Below, piece by piece: positions 9,901 through 19,614 of a stretch of DNA of 64,000 nucleotides. This DNA is from CAHJWH01 sp965198905 (lineage in GTDB: Bacteria; Pseudomonadota; Alphaproteobacteria; Caulobacterales; Caulobacteraceae): assembly GCA_965198905.1 (NCBI GenBank), contig OZ240678.1, positions 3,286,001-3,350,000 of the forward strand. Direction: 5' to 3'. Below the pieces are notes generated by a model. The model was not told where the DNA came from and did no database searches. It saw only the letters and a program-made list of their open reading frames with translations. How positions within the stretch are numbered: the first letter of the stretch is position 1; each line of letters begins with the position of its first letter. A program made the position numbers and the translations under genes.

Positions 9901-10446
9901 GTCGGCGTCGAGCTCTACCAGCAGATGCTGGAGGACGCGGTGAGCGAGCTGCGCTCCGGTGGGGGCGCTTCGGAGCTGGTGCAGAGCCGCGGCTGGTCGC
10001 CGCAGATCAATACGGGCGCCTCGGTGCTGATCCCCGAGGCCTACGTCCCCGACCTGAACGTGCGCCTAGCGCTCTACCGCCGCCTGTCTGACGCGGAAAA
10101 GCTGGAGGATCGCGAGGCCCTCGCCGCCGAGCTGATCGACCGCTTCGGGCCCCTGCCGCCCGAGGCGGGCCAGTTGCTGAAGGTTGTGGGCATCAAGGGG
10201 CTGTGCCGCCAGGCCAACGTCTCCAAGGTCGATGTCGGCCCCAAGGGCGCGGTGGTCACCTTCCGCGAGGACCGTTTCCCCAACCCCGGCGGCCTGGTGG
10301 CGCAGATGCAGAAGCGCGCCAGCGAGTGGAAGCTGCGCCCCGACCAGAAACTGGTCGTCAAGGGCGACTGGGACAACGCCGACGCGCGGCTAGGCGCGGC
10401 GGAGAAGGTGCTGGGTGAATTGGCGAGGGTGGCGCTGGCGGCTTGA
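6958..10446 (+). CDS. mfd: Transcription-repair coupling factor
   Basis: A 1162-residue protein that removes RNA polymerase stalled at lesions and recruits UvrA. The N-terminal UvrB-like region is followed by the RNA-polymerase-interacting CarD-like domain (GDLVVHIDHGIGRYEG), the helicase core with Walker A GDVGFGKT near residue 640 and DEEQHFG near 741, QIRGRVGRSKARAYAY, and the C-terminal TRCF domain. The length is normal. The start is TTG with GGAG about 8 bp upstream. The stop codon abuts palindromic repeat copy 3, whose hairpin could terminate the transcript. Confidence 0.96.
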   Translation: MDLPRIAAAKRRLDLASAPEGFDALVTAEIARARKDATLFVARDASRADAFQGALSFFEPTLPVLRFPAWDCLPYDRISPSPAIAAARMAALSQLAARKPGEGALLVVATLPATLQRVPPREAIRQASYKARTGRDVNTAELERYFAVNGYVRASTVSERGEFAIRGGVIDVFAPGAEEPVRLDLFGDTLESIRAFDPETQRSTRQLKSIDLLPVSEALIDPDTIARFRKGYVAAFGNPGDDPLYASISEGARRAGMEHWLPLFYPRLETLLDYLGPDALVALDNLAEESLDERAALVADAYGARAEQAKGKSGGVYKPLPPDALYMDRADWDLALEGRPVRRFSAFKREASPGVLDMGVQVGRSFAPERAQDSVNLFEAVAAHALALGKAGKRVLFASWSDGASDRLGTMLADHGLKSVRFAKDYADAKGYGVPGAKGKPPQRVVLPLEGGFEAGDLAVISEVDILGDRLARPRKRRRASNFLAEATSLSPGDLVVHIDHGIGRYEGLKTLQVGDAPHDCLDLTYAGETRLYLPVENIDLLTRYGSESEGVQLDRLGGAAWQSRKARAKQRLRDMAEGLIKIAAMREMNHTEEIESPAGVFDEFCARFPYEETDDQLNAISDVLGDLGSGKPMDRLICGDVGFGKTEVALRAAFVMAMSGRQVAVVGPTTLLARQHFKTFSERFAGWPVKVRQLSRMVPAKEAAESRVKLASGEVEIVIGTHAVLSEQVKFKDLGLVIVDEEQHFGVKHKERLKALRAGVHMLTLTATPIPRTLQMSLTGIREMSIIATPPIDRLAVRTYIAPNDPVTVREALLREKYRGGQAYYVVPRLSDLPDIEKFLREQVPEVKFITGHGQMAATQLEEVMSAFYDGRYDVLLSTTIVESGLDVPTANTLIVHRADMFGLSQLYQIRGRVGRSKARAYAYLTTPVEKTLTAGAEKRLKVLQSLDSLGAGFQLASHDLDIRGGGNLLGEEQSGHIKEVGVELYQQMLEDAVSELRSGGGASELVQSRGWSPQINTGASVLIPEAYVPDLNVRLALYRRLSDAEKLEDREALAAELIDRFGPLPPEAGQLLKVVGIKGLCRQANVSKVDVGPKGAVVTFREDRFPNPGGLVAQMQKRASEWKLRPDQKLVVKGDWDNADARLGAAEKVLGELARVALAA

Positions 10447-10536
10447 TCCTCCCCCCTTGGGGGAGGGGGACCAGGCGCAGCCTGCCGGAGGGGGCTGCAC
10501 CGCGGCGTCCTGCGAGCCGCTCAGGGGGAGCATCTA
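10447..10536. repeat. GC-rich palindromic repeat, copy 3 (terminator-like)
   Basis: It begins right after the mfd stop with CCTCCCCC, a short CTT loop, then GGGGGAGG at 10459-10466. This 8-bp hairpin is followed by GC-rich sequence resembling one half of the larger repeats. It separates convergent mfd and the M16 peptidase gene. There is no U-tract, so intrinsic termination is possible but not shown. Confidence 0.6.
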
Positions 10537-10550
10537 AAGCGGTGGTCCGA

Positions 10551-13529
10551 TCAATGGGTCGGGGTGGCCGTTCCCGCGGAAACGGGCGCCGGAGCACCGA
10601 GCGGCCGTAGCCCCTTCGCAGGCTTCGGCCGGAGCGACGGCCTCGGCACGGTCGTAGGACCGGCCCCCGGCGGCGCAGCGGCCGGGACCGGCGGTTCGAC
10701 CTCGAAGCGCCAGGCGTGCGCCTGGGTCAGATAGGTCTGCGCTGCGCTCTGCACGTCCTGCGCGGTCATCGCCTGATAGCCGGGGATGGTGCTGCGGATC
10801 AGGTCCAGGCGCCGGGGGTCGTCCTGGGCGTCGTGCAGCATGATCGACCAGTAGCTGTTGGTCTGCTGGGCACGGGCGATGCCCTCGATGCGGGGCTTCC
10901 TCGCGCGCTGCAGTTCGTCGGCGGTGACGGGATGGGCTCGCAGGTCCGCGGTGATCTTGTCCACGTCCTGATAGAAGCCCGCGACCTTGGCCGGCGGCGT
11001 CTCGACTGCGGCGAACACGTAGCCGTAGCCGGGGAAGATGTCGGATTCGCTTGCGGCGGCGGCCGGCGAATAGCTCGCGCCTTCCGCAATCCGCACCTGG
11101 TCGATCAGGCGAAGCTGCAGCACCTCCGCCGCCAGATTGATCCGCCGCGCGCGCTGGCTGTCCGAGAGCAGGTCCGTGGCCGGCCAGGCGACGTAGCCGA
11201 TGGCCTGGTCCGGGCGACCGTGGTGCAGGCGCAGCACCGGCTCAGGCGTCGGGGCGGGAAAGCTCACCTGGTCCGCGCCGGCCGGGATCGGCTCGGCCGG
11301 GCGTTCGGGCAGGGCGCCGAAGGTTGAGGCGACGCTCTTCACCGCGGCGTCGACGGTGATGTCGCCGCTCACCACCACTTCCAGCGGGCCGCGTCCGAGC
11401 GCCGGGTCTATCAACGCTTTCAGCTGGCCGAGCGTGCTCGACCGCACATCGTCCGGCGTCGGATAGCGCCAGCGGGCGTCGCCATCGTGCTCCAGGGCCG
11501 GCAGCTCACGCGCCTCCACTCCCTGCGGTGTGGAGGAGAGCTGGGCCAGCGTCACGTTGATCAGGCCCTGGGTGCGGGCGAAGGCCTCCGGTCGCCAGCC
11601 CGGCGCGGTCAGGTAAGCGGCGAGCAGCTGCATCTGCACGTCCAAGTCCTGGGGCCGCGTAGCCCCCGCCAGGGTGTAGGCGTCGTCGCCCACAGCCAAG
11701 CCGACCGAGACGGTCTTGTCGGCCAGCACCTGCTGCACGTCCTCATAGGTCAGGTCGGACAGCCCGCCGCCGACGAAGGCCGAGGCCGCCCAGTCCGGGA
11801 CCACGCGGTCGCGGGGAAGCTCCAGTCGGCCATGGCCGAAATTGACCGTGACCAGCACCTGGTCTTTGCGGAAGGCGGTGGGCTTCACCGTCAGCCGCAC
11901 GCCGTTGGCGAAACACACGAAGGTGACGCCGAGGTCGGCGATGGTGCGCGTGGACACGACTTGGCCCGGGGCGCCGAAGCGTGTGTGGGTCCAGCTCAAC
12001 GCCTGCAGCACGGCGGGCGGCGCGATGGGCGCGGCTTCGGCGTTGCGGAAGGCGGCGTTCAGGGCGCCCTCTCCACCGTCGATCGGCTCGGGCGTGGCGA
12101 GCGACACCAGCGGGCCATCCCCCTTCAGGGCGTCTCGCAGCGCCTGGCTGACTTCAGCGGCGGTCAAGCCGTGGGTGAACTGGCCGAACAGCTTCAGGTC
12201 CTCGGCGGGGGAGGTGTCGACCTCCTGGTCGTCGACGGAGCGGATCAGTTCCTCGGCGATGGCGGGGCTGCGGCGGGTGGCGGCGCCGGCGGCGGCGTTG
12301 CGCAGGCTGACGCCGGTCTCGGTGATCTCGCGGTCCACCTCGCCCTGGCTGAAGCCGTACTGCAGCACCTGGCGCTGCATCTCCACCGCCGATTGCAGCG
12401 CCCGCCGCCAGTCCGCGGGGCGGAACAGCACCTGGATGTGCGCAAGGCGGGCGGAGCGGACCTCGTCGCTGCGGCTCGAGACGGCGGCGAGAAAGTCGGG
12501 ATCGGGGGCGTGCGAGGCCCGGGCGAAGCGGCGGTTCAGGGCGGCGAACGCCAGGCTCTCGACGAAGTCGCGCCGTTCCTTGGCGAAGCTGTCGGGCGCA
12601 GCGTCGTGCGGCGTCGCCCAGGCGATCACCAGCGACGGCGAGGCGCCCTTGCGCACGATCAGCTGGGTCGAGGCGCCGCGCGTTTCCGGCTGGCCGAGAT
12701 CGGGCGCCGGCGTCGCCGGCCCCGTCGGCCGCCATCCGCCGAACAGGGTCCGGACCTGCGCCTCCATGGCCGTCGGATCAAAGTCGCCCACCGCGATCAG
12801 GGTGGCGTTATCCGGCCGATAGTTGGCGTCGTAGAAGCGGCGGATCAGGCTTGCAGGCGCGGTCTGGACGATGGGGACCTTGCCGATCGGCTGGCGGTCG
12901 GCGGCGAGCTGGCCCTTCAGCTCGAACGCCATGCGCGCCTTTTCGACCTCGTAGTCGGGGGTGTCGCGCAGCCGCTCCTCCGACAGCACCACGCCGCGCT
13001 CGGAGGCCAGCGCGTCCGGCTTCAGCAACAGGCCGTCGCCGATGTCGCTGAGCAGGGTCAGGCCGATGTCCAGGGTCTTTGCGTCGCTCTGCGGCAGGTC
13101 GAGCTGATAGACGGTGTCGGTGAAGCCAGTGCGCGCGTTGGTGTCGCCGCCGAAGCTCAGGCCCTGCCGCTCCAGGATTTTGACGAACTCGCCGTTGGGG
13201 GCGTGGGTCGAGCCCTTGAAGGCCATGTGCTCCAGCACGTGAGCCAGGCCCTGCTCGGAGGCGTCCTCCTCCAGCGACCCGGACCCGATGCGCAGCCGCA
13301 GCGAGGTCTGGCCCTTGGGCGTATCGTTGTGCATCAGCGCATAGCGAAGCCCGTTCGGCAGGACGCCGAAGCGCACCTCTGGGTCGGCGGGCAGGTCGCT
13401 GTAGCTCTGCGGCCAGACGTGCTCGCGATCTGCGGGCTGGGGCGCGGCCTGGGCCGAAGTAGCGGTGGTCTGCAGCAGCAGGCAGGACGCGGCGCCGGCG
13501 GCGAGGGCGCGGCGGAAGGAGCGGAGCAT
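10551..13529 (-). CDS. Periplasmic M16 family zinc metallopeptidase, two-repeat type
   Basis: A 992-residue protein with a Sec signal peptide (Arg-rich start, hydrophobic 10-25, cleavage near AQA-AP). It contains two M16 halves. The first carries the inverted zinc motif HxxEH as HVLEH (His97, Glu100, His101), with a later glutamate in VVLSEERL expected to complete the site. The second half lacks the motif, as is usual in pitrilysin/PqqL-like enzymes. The C-terminal tail is Pro/Ala-rich. It probably degrades peptides in the periplasm; the specific substrate is unknown. It stands alone, converging with mfd. Confidence 0.88.
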   Translation of the reverse strand: MLRSFRRALAAGAASCLLLQTTATSAQAAPQPADREHVWPQSYSDLPADPEVRFGVLPNGLRYALMHNDTPKGQTSLRLRIGSGSLEEDASEQGLAHVLEHMAFKGSTHAPNGEFVKILERQGLSFGGDTNARTGFTDTVYQLDLPQSDAKTLDIGLTLLSDIGDGLLLKPDALASERGVVLSEERLRDTPDYEVEKARMAFELKGQLAADRQPIGKVPIVQTAPASLIRRFYDANYRPDNATLIAVGDFDPTAMEAQVRTLFGGWRPTGPATPAPDLGQPETRGASTQLIVRKGASPSLVIAWATPHDAAPDSFAKERRDFVESLAFAALNRRFARASHAPDPDFLAAVSSRSDEVRSARLAHIQVLFRPADWRRALQSAVEMQRQVLQYGFSQGEVDREITETGVSLRNAAAGAATRRSPAIAEELIRSVDDQEVDTSPAEDLKLFGQFTHGLTAAEVSQALRDALKGDGPLVSLATPEPIDGGEGALNAAFRNAEAAPIAPPAVLQALSWTHTRFGAPGQVVSTRTIADLGVTFVCFANGVRLTVKPTAFRKDQVLVTVNFGHGRLELPRDRVVPDWAASAFVGGGLSDLTYEDVQQVLADKTVSVGLAVGDDAYTLAGATRPQDLDVQMQLLAAYLTAPGWRPEAFARTQGLINVTLAQLSSTPQGVEARELPALEHDGDARWRYPTPDDVRSSTLGQLKALIDPALGRGPLEVVVSGDITVDAAVKSVASTFGALPERPAEPIPAGADQVSFPAPTPEPVLRLHHGRPDQAIGYVAWPATDLLSDSQRARRINLAAEVLQLRLIDQVRIAEGASYSPAAAASESDIFPGYGYVFAAVETPPAKVAGFYQDVDKITADLRAHPVTADELQRARKPRIEGIARAQQTNSYWSIMLHDAQDDPRRLDLIRSTIPGYQAMTAQDVQSAAQTYLTQAHAWRFEVEPPVPAAAPPGAGPTTVPRPSLRPKPAKGLRPLGAPAPVSAGTATPTH

Positions 13530-13619
13530 TCGGACCTTGATATTGAAAAGTGGGCAGCGGGCGTGCTTAGCCTCGCCATTCCGGCTTTTTGACGTTGAAG
13601 GCGCGCGCCGCGCCAGCGG

Positions 13620-14309
13620 CTAGTCTGCCTTGATGGACAGCCGCTCGATCTGGCGCTGCATCTCATCCATGCGGGTCTTCAACTCCGCCAGGGAGTCTGC
13701 GCCCTTCGCCTGAGGCTCCGGGGGGATGGACTCCTTCGTCGTCGGCCCTGACGGCGGCGACCCCTCCTTGCGCCCGTAGGCGAAGGGAGTGAACATCTTC
13801 ATGGCCCGGTCGAACAGCGCCATGTTCTGGCGCACCTGCTCCTCGAACAGGCGGTAGCCATCGCCGCCCGGGAAGGGCGCCTTTGCGAAGCCGCCGCCGA
13901 GCCCGCCGACCTGTTCGCGCATCCGCTCCTGCTGGCCGGCGAAGGCGTCCAGCGACATCTCCAGATAGCCTGGCACCAGCGCCTGCACCTGATGTCCGTA
14001 GAGCTTGATCAATTGGCGCAAGAACTGGATCGGCAGCAGGTTCTGGCCGGAGTTTTCGGCCTCGAAGATGATCTGGGTGAGGACCTGACGCGTAATATCC
14101 TCGTTGGTGCGCGCGTCGAAAACCACGAAGTCGACGCTTTGCTTCACCATTTCCGACAGATGTTCCAGCGTGACGTAGGAACTGGAGCCCGTGTTGTAGA
14201 GCCTGCGGTTAGCGTACTTCTTGATGACGATACGCTCGCCATCGCCCTTCGCTGGCGGGGTGGGGACGGACTGAGCTGGGGTGTCATCCCCTGGGTCGTT
14301 GTCGCTCAC
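13620..14309 (-). CDS. phaR: Polyhydroxyalkanoate synthesis repressor PhaR
   Basis: A 229-residue regulator of PHA granule metabolism. The N-terminal PHB/PHA accumulation DNA-binding domain is clear in IVIKKYANRRLYNT and YVTLEHLSEMVKQ, followed by the PHB_acc repeat region with LIKLYGHQVQALVPGYLE. The C-terminal tail is short and predicted coiled-coil (MDEMQRQIERL). I chose the GTG at 14309 because AAAGGAGGTG lies just upstream; the longer reading frame from 14471 adds non-conserved sequence. It is divergent from phaA-phaB across 189 bp. In the family it binds the phasin promoter and PHA itself. Confidence 0.92.
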   Translation of the reverse strand: MSDNDPGDDTPAQSVPTPPAKGDGERIVIKKYANRRLYNTGSSSYVTLEHLSEMVKQSVDFVVFDARTNEDITRQVLTQIIFEAENSGQNLLPIQFLRQLIKLYGHQVQALVPGYLEMSLDAFAGQQERMREQVGGLGGGFAKAPFPGGDGYRLFEEQVRQNMALFDRAMKMFTPFAYGRKEGSPPSGPTTKESIPPEPQAKGADSLAELKTRMDEMQRQIERLSIKAD

Positions 14310-14498
14310 GCGCACCTCCTTTGCCGCCGTCGTGATCGCAGCGGGAGCGTGAGTATATCTGTGCGAAGCCGCCATCCGCCAGCGCTCTCCTGCAGCGTGC
14401 ATGGACACGCAAACGTCGCGTGACCCTGTGGTGCGCCTATGCGAGACGAAATCAAACGTCGCCGCCACCAAGGCGCGGACCTAACGGAGGACATCTTC

Positions 14499-15674
<1,176 letters not shown>

Positions 15675-15740
15675 TCACGCGTTGGCTTTCACACGCGGGC
15701 GCTAGACCCGCACCAAATGACATCTAGGGAGCGGATTGAA

Positions 15741-16466
15741 ATGGCCAGAACGGCTTTTGTCACCGGGGGCACGCGCGGTATCGGGCGGGCGATCGCCGAG
15801 CGCCTGAAGGCGGACGGCTTCAGGGTGGCCGTGGGTTACGCCGGCAACGAAGAGGCCGCCAGGACCTGCGCCGACGAAGTCGGCGTTATGGTGGTGAAGG
15901 GCAATGTCGGCCACTTCGACGACTGTGTGCGCGCGGTGAAGGAGGTCGAGGACAAGCTCGGTCCGGTCGAGGTGCTGGTCAACAACGCCGGCATCACCCG
16001 CGACGCCATGCTGCACAAGATGACGCCGGAACAATGGAACGAGGTCATCTACGTGAACCTCGCCTCGATCTTCAACATGAGCCGACAGGTGATCGAGGGA
16101 ATGCGGGAGCGTGGCTACGGCCGTATAATCAACGTGTCGTCGATCAACGGCCAGAAGGGCCAGATGGGCCAAACCAACTACTCCGCCGCCAAGGCTGGGG
16201 TGATCGGCTTCACCAAGGCTTTGGCGCAGGAGACCGCCAACAAGGGGATTACTGTCAACGCCGTGGCGCCGGGCTATATCGACACCGAGATGATGTCGGG
16301 CATTCCCCAGACTGTACTAGAAAAAATCGTCACGAGCATTCCTGTAGGTCGACTTGGCCGGGCGGAGGAGATCGCGGCGTGCGTCGCGTTCCTGGCGCGC
16401 GAGGATTCAGCCTTCATCACCGGCTCTACGGTCACCGCCAACGGCGGCCAGTATATGCTCGGCTGA
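15741..16466 (+). CDS. phaB: Acetoacetyl-CoA reductase
   Basis: A 241-residue short-chain dehydrogenase that reduces acetoacetyl-CoA to (R)-3-hydroxybutyryl-CoA, normally with NADPH. It has the Rossmann motif TGGTRGIG at residues 8-15, NNAG, and the catalytic YSAAK. Positions typical of PhaB are seen in INVSSINGQKGQMGQTNYS. The start ATG at 15741 follows AGGGAG; an upstream in-frame ATG at 15717 would lie too far from the conserved beta strand. It pairs with phaA. FabG is the main alternative, but the PhaB-type INGQKGQ stretch and phaA linkage decide. Confidence 0.94.
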   Translation: MARTAFVTGGTRGIGRAIAERLKADGFRVAVGYAGNEEAARTCADEVGVMVVKGNVGHFDDCVRAVKEVEDKLGPVEVLVNNAGITRDAMLHKMTPEQWNEVIYVNLASIFNMSRQVIEGMRERGYGRIINVSSINGQKGQMGQTNYSAAKAGVIGFTKALAQETANKGITVNAVAPGYIDTEMMSGIPQTVLEKIVTSIPVGRLGRAEEIAACVAFLAREDSAFITGSTVTANGGQYMLG

Positions 16467-16471
16467 CTAGT

Positions 16472-16493
16472 CCACCCCACGTCGGTGGGGCGG
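16472..16493. terminator. Hairpin after phaB
   Basis: CCACCCCAC, loop GTCG, then GTGGGGCGG form a 9-bp stem with one G-U type mismatch, 5 bp after the phaB stop. There is no T-run behind it, so it may stabilise the 3' end rather than terminate on its own. Confidence 0.45.
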
Positions 16494-16575
16494 CGGCGTC
16501 ACACTTCCGGGTTGCTGAGCAGGTGTCGCACCCGGCGTCCCAAAAGCGCCCCAGTCTCGCGGCATCGGGGCGGTG

Positions 16576-17346
16576 ATGTTTTCGCGTTTAAAGGTGGGTC
16601 TAGGTTGCTGCGGCGTGCTTGCGCTGTGGGGCGTGGCGTGGAGCGCCACTGCGGAGCCGGCGAGCCTTAAGGATTTCCTTTTCGGCGCGAGTCGTACGGG
16701 ATCGGGTATCGCGCTTCCAGCCGTCGCCCGTTACCAGGGGGAGCGGGGAGAGGATTTCATCCTCGATCGCTCCGGCGGCCGTCACGCGGTTTTGAAGTTT
16801 GAAAATAGTCCCGAGCTCTTGGCCTTGACGGCATCGCCGGGCCCTCGGGGGGACGTCATCTACCGCAACGACATGAACCAGCCCGTGCTGCGCGCCACGC
16901 GACTCGGTGGTCTTACGCTATTCACGCCGGGTGATCCCGAAGGAATGGCCGTCGCCATGCTCGGCAGCGCGACGCCTCCCCGGGGCCCGCAGGTCTTTGG
17001 GCCGGACGCCCTGTTCCAGGTTCTGCTGCAGGCAGAAGCCAAGGCCAACCGCGCGGTGCAGCACCTCGTGATCTTCGACGCCGGCGATGCGCTCGCCACG
17101 CCGGCGACCGAGTCGGTGTTCGCCGACGCCTTTCTTATCACCGCCGACGCCATCGTCAGGGTGAGCGCACGCGGCCCCGCCGGTCACGCTGCGGCGGCGC
17201 GGATCGCCACCGTACACTTTGTCGTCGGCTCGGACGCCGCCGCAGCGCTCGCCGGTCGGATCGTTCAGATCACGATTGCACCCGATCTGGGTGTCGCGGG
17301 CCGCCCCTCCTCGCAGAGGATCGCCTCGGTGATCCTGCGTCATTGA
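16576..17346 (+). CDS. Secreted DUF4908-like protein
   Basis: A protein of 256 residues with a Sec signal peptide ending near WSATAEPA, and otherwise soluble. The mature part begins SLKDFLFGASRTG and contains FILDRSGGRHAVLKFENS and an RATRLGGLTLF strand. It resembles DUF4908, a family I know from Caulobacterales, of unknown function and presumably periplasmic. ATG at 16576 follows an in-frame GTG at 16573; either could start. It stands between phaB and the S1/P1 nuclease on the same strand, with about 110 bp on each side. Confidence 0.6.
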   Translation: MFSRLKVGLGCCGVLALWGVAWSATAEPASLKDFLFGASRTGSGIALPAVARYQGERGEDFILDRSGGRHAVLKFENSPELLALTASPGPRGDVIYRNDMNQPVLRATRLGGLTLFTPGDPEGMAVAMLGSATPPRGPQVFGPDALFQVLLQAEAKANRAVQHLVIFDAGDALATPATESVFADAFLITADAIVRVSARGPAGHAAAARIATVHFVVGSDAAAALAGRIVQITIAPDLGVAGRPSSQRIASVILRH

Positions 17347-17456
17347 TGACGCTTTTGCGACTGTTATGATTGAAGAATTGTCGCTTTCAATCTGACGCAG
17401 CTTCCACTCGGCCTGGCGTCGCTCTAGGAGCATGGCGGTCCGCGGAGAGAGCCTTC

Positions 17457-18491
17457 ATGCCTATCGCCCGTCAGAAATCCCATCTCCACGCCCTGGTCGG
17501 CGTCTGCGTGGCCGCGCTGGGCTTGGGCTGCGCCACCGGCGCCTTCGCCTGGGGCGCCACCGGCCATCGCCTGATCGGCGAGGCGGCGATGCAGACCCTG
17601 CCGCCCGAACTCCCCGCCTTCCTGCGCTCGGCGTCTGCGGCGCAGGCGGTGGGCGAAATCGCCCGAGAGCCCGACCGTTCCAGAGGCGGCGGCCAGCCGC
17701 ACGACCACGACCTCGACCCCGGCCACTTCCTTGACCTGGACGAGCAGGGAAAGGTCAACGGCGGCCCGGCCCTGGCCAATCTGCCGGCGGATCGCGAAGA
17801 CTATGAGGCGGCGCTGAGGGCCGCCGGGACCGACAGCTACAAGTCCGGCTATCTGCCCTACAACATTGAGGACGGCTTCGAGCAGGTGGCCAAGGACTTC
17901 GCCTATTGGCGCATCGAGACGGCGGCGTTGAAGACCGATCACGACGCGTCTGAGCGCGCATGGATCGCCCACGATCTCTCTCTGCGCGAGGCGCTGACCC
18001 TTCGCGACATCGGCTACTGGGCCCACTTCGTAGGCGACGCCAGCCAGCCCCTGCACGTCAGCGTTCATTACAACGGCTGGGGCGACTTCCCCAATCCGCA
18101 TGGCTACACCAACGACAAGCTGCACGGTCCCTTCGAGGGCCCGTTCGTGCAGGCTCACCTGACGCTCGCAACGGTGGAGGCGGCGATGCCCGCGCTCAAG
18201 CCCTGCGCGCCGATCGCCACCTGTACGACCGCTTATCTCACGCTGACCAACACCTATGTTCAGCCGCTCTACGCCATGTGGGGAGCGGGCGATTTCGCTC
18301 GCGCCGACCCGCAGGCGATCGCCTTCGCCACCGCTCGGGTGGCGGACGGCGCTGCGGCGCTGCGCGACATGGTGGCGGCGGCGTGGCGCGCCAGCGACGC
18401 GGAATCGGTCGGCTACAAGCCGGACATCAGCGTCAGGGCCGCCGAAGCCGGCCAGCCGGTGCCTTTCGCCATCCTCTATGGGGATGATTGA
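17457..18491 (+). CDS. Secreted S1/P1 family nuclease
   Basis: A protein of 344 residues. The signal peptide ends AFA before Trp32, and the mature protein starts WGATGHRLIGEAA. In this zinc-dependent family the new N-terminal Trp and the nearby His bind a zinc cluster. More ligands appear in HDHDLDPGHF and in HFVGDASQPLHVS (HxxGD...H). The expected activity is single-strand nuclease or 3'-nucleotidase in the periplasm or outside, possibly for phosphate scavenging. The start at 17457 follows GGAGAGA; an upstream ATG at 17370 would put non-signal sequence in front. The downstream NUDIX gene overlaps its 3' end by 8 bp. Confidence 0.88.
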   Translation: MPIARQKSHLHALVGVCVAALGLGCATGAFAWGATGHRLIGEAAMQTLPPELPAFLRSASAAQAVGEIAREPDRSRGGGQPHDHDLDPGHFLDLDEQGKVNGGPALANLPADREDYEAALRAAGTDSYKSGYLPYNIEDGFEQVAKDFAYWRIETAALKTDHDASERAWIAHDLSLREALTLRDIGYWAHFVGDASQPLHVSVHYNGWGDFPNPHGYTNDKLHGPFEGPFVQAHLTLATVEAAMPALKPCAPIATCTTAYLTLTNTYVQPLYAMWGAGDFARADPQAIAFATARVADGAAALRDMVAAAWRASDAESVGYKPDISVRAAEAGQPVPFAILYGDD

Positions 18492-18960
18492 AGTGGCCGC
18501 GCCCGAGGGGCCGCTGCAGTTCGGGCGTCGGGCTCCAGGCGTCGACTATCCCGACAGGCCCGCCGCCTTCGGTATCGCGGCGCAAGCCGGCCGGATCGCG
18601 CTGGTCCGTATCACCCGGCCCGACATCGCGCCCTATCTCGACCTTCCCGGCGGGGCGCTCGAGCCTGGCGAGGATGACGAGGCCGCCCTGGTGCGCGAGT
18701 TCGGCGAGGAGACGGCGTTGACGGTCGGGCCGCTGCGCCTGCTTGGCCGTGCGCAGCAATATTTGGTCAAGACCGATGGCCAGGCCGCCAACAACCTTTG
18801 CGCTCTGTTCGCGGTCGAGGTCGCGGGTGAGGACGCCCGGCTTAAGATCGAGGATGACCACGAACTGGTCTGGGTCGATCCTCTCGATGCGCTGAAACGC
18901 TTGCGCCACGACGCCCACGCGTGGGCGGTTACAGCCTGGTTTCGCGCCTGCTCGACCTGA
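18484..18960 (+). CDS. NUDIX hydrolase
   Basis: A protein of 158 residues. The NUDIX box reads as G-x5-E-x7-REFGEETAL, starting at GALEPGE and ending REFGEETAL; the usual Gly near the box end is Ala, while the metal-binding Glu residues are kept. It should hydrolyse a nucleoside diphosphate linked to another group; the substrate is not predictable. Starts at 18478, 18484 and 18493 are possible. I use 18484 because it has GGGG just upstream and overlaps the nuclease gene by 8 bp, which suggests coupling. Confidence 0.85.
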   Translation: MIEVAAPEGPLQFGRRAPGVDYPDRPAAFGIAAQAGRIALVRITRPDIAPYLDLPGGALEPGEDDEAALVREFGEETALTVGPLRLLGRAQQYLVKTDGQAANNLCALFAVEVAGEDARLKIEDDHELVWVDPLDALKRLRHDAHAWAVTAWFRACST

Positions 18961-19013
18961 ACGAAAGCGCTGAGGGACGAGGCGTTGACCGCCTAAGGAA
19001 CGGAGCGCCAGGG

Positions 19014-19550
19014 TCAGGGCGTCGCCGGACGCCGCATGATGAACTCGTCGTCCAGCCATTCGCCCACGGGAAACTGGTACTCGCCTACCTTGCTGAAGCC
19101 GTAGGCCTCGTAGAAACGCTGCGCCTTGTGGTTGCCGGACCAAACGCCCAGCCATACCGCTCCCGGCCGCTGGTCCGCCATCCAGTCCAGGGCGCGCCTC
19201 ATCAGCCGGCGCCCAAGGCCCAGACCCTGGGCGGATCGCAAGGCGTAGAGGCGGTTCAGTTGCGCGTGCTCAGGGCGCGCCTGGGCATGGGGAAGCGAGC
19301 AGGGGCCGGCATTGGCGTAGGCGAGCATCGCGCCCCCAGCCTCGATGATCCAGGTCGCCTGGAGCGGATCGGCGAGCTTGGCGGCCATCACCGAGGGATC
19401 GTAGGTCGAGGCCACGAACGCCGCCAGGTCCGCGGGCGGGTAGGGGATGGCGAACCCTTCCAGGAAGGTCTCGCGAAAGCTCGCATAGGCGAGCGCCGAG
19501 AGGGGCGCCACATCGCCGGCGTCGGCGGCGCGTAAGGTGATCTCGCTCAT
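19014..19550 (-). CDS. GNAT family N-acetyltransferase
   Basis: A protein of 178 residues with the GNAT fold. Motif A, the acetyl-CoA pyrophosphate loop, is seen as QGLGLGRRLMRRAL, followed by VWLGVWSGNHKAQRFYEAYGF, typical motif B. MSEITLRAADAGDV is a standard N terminus, so I start at 19550 rather than at the upstream ATG at 19634. The acceptor may be a small molecule or a protein amino group and is not predictable. It converges with the NUDIX gene and is divergent from the HDAC-like gene by 64 bp. Confidence 0.87.
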   Translation of the reverse strand: MSEITLRAADAGDVAPLSALAYASFRETFLEGFAIPYPPADLAAFVASTYDPSVMAAKLADPLQATWIIEAGGAMLAYANAGPCSLPHAQARPEHAQLNRLYALRSAQGLGLGRRLMRRALDWMADQRPGAVWLGVWSGNHKAQRFYEAYGFSKVGEYQFPVGEWLDDEFIMRRPATP

Positions 19551-19614
19551 CCGCCTGGACTTAGCGACGCCTCCCCTGGCGTGATAGAGCCCCTTTGTCT
19601 TGCGGAGCCGCATC

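Noticed and set aside
11487..13592. A 701-codon open frame on the plus strand opposite the M16 peptidase gene
   Set aside because: A shadow of high-GC coding DNA: the minus-strand frame has signal peptide, HxxEH motif and domains, while this one is His/Gln/Gly-rich with no family features.
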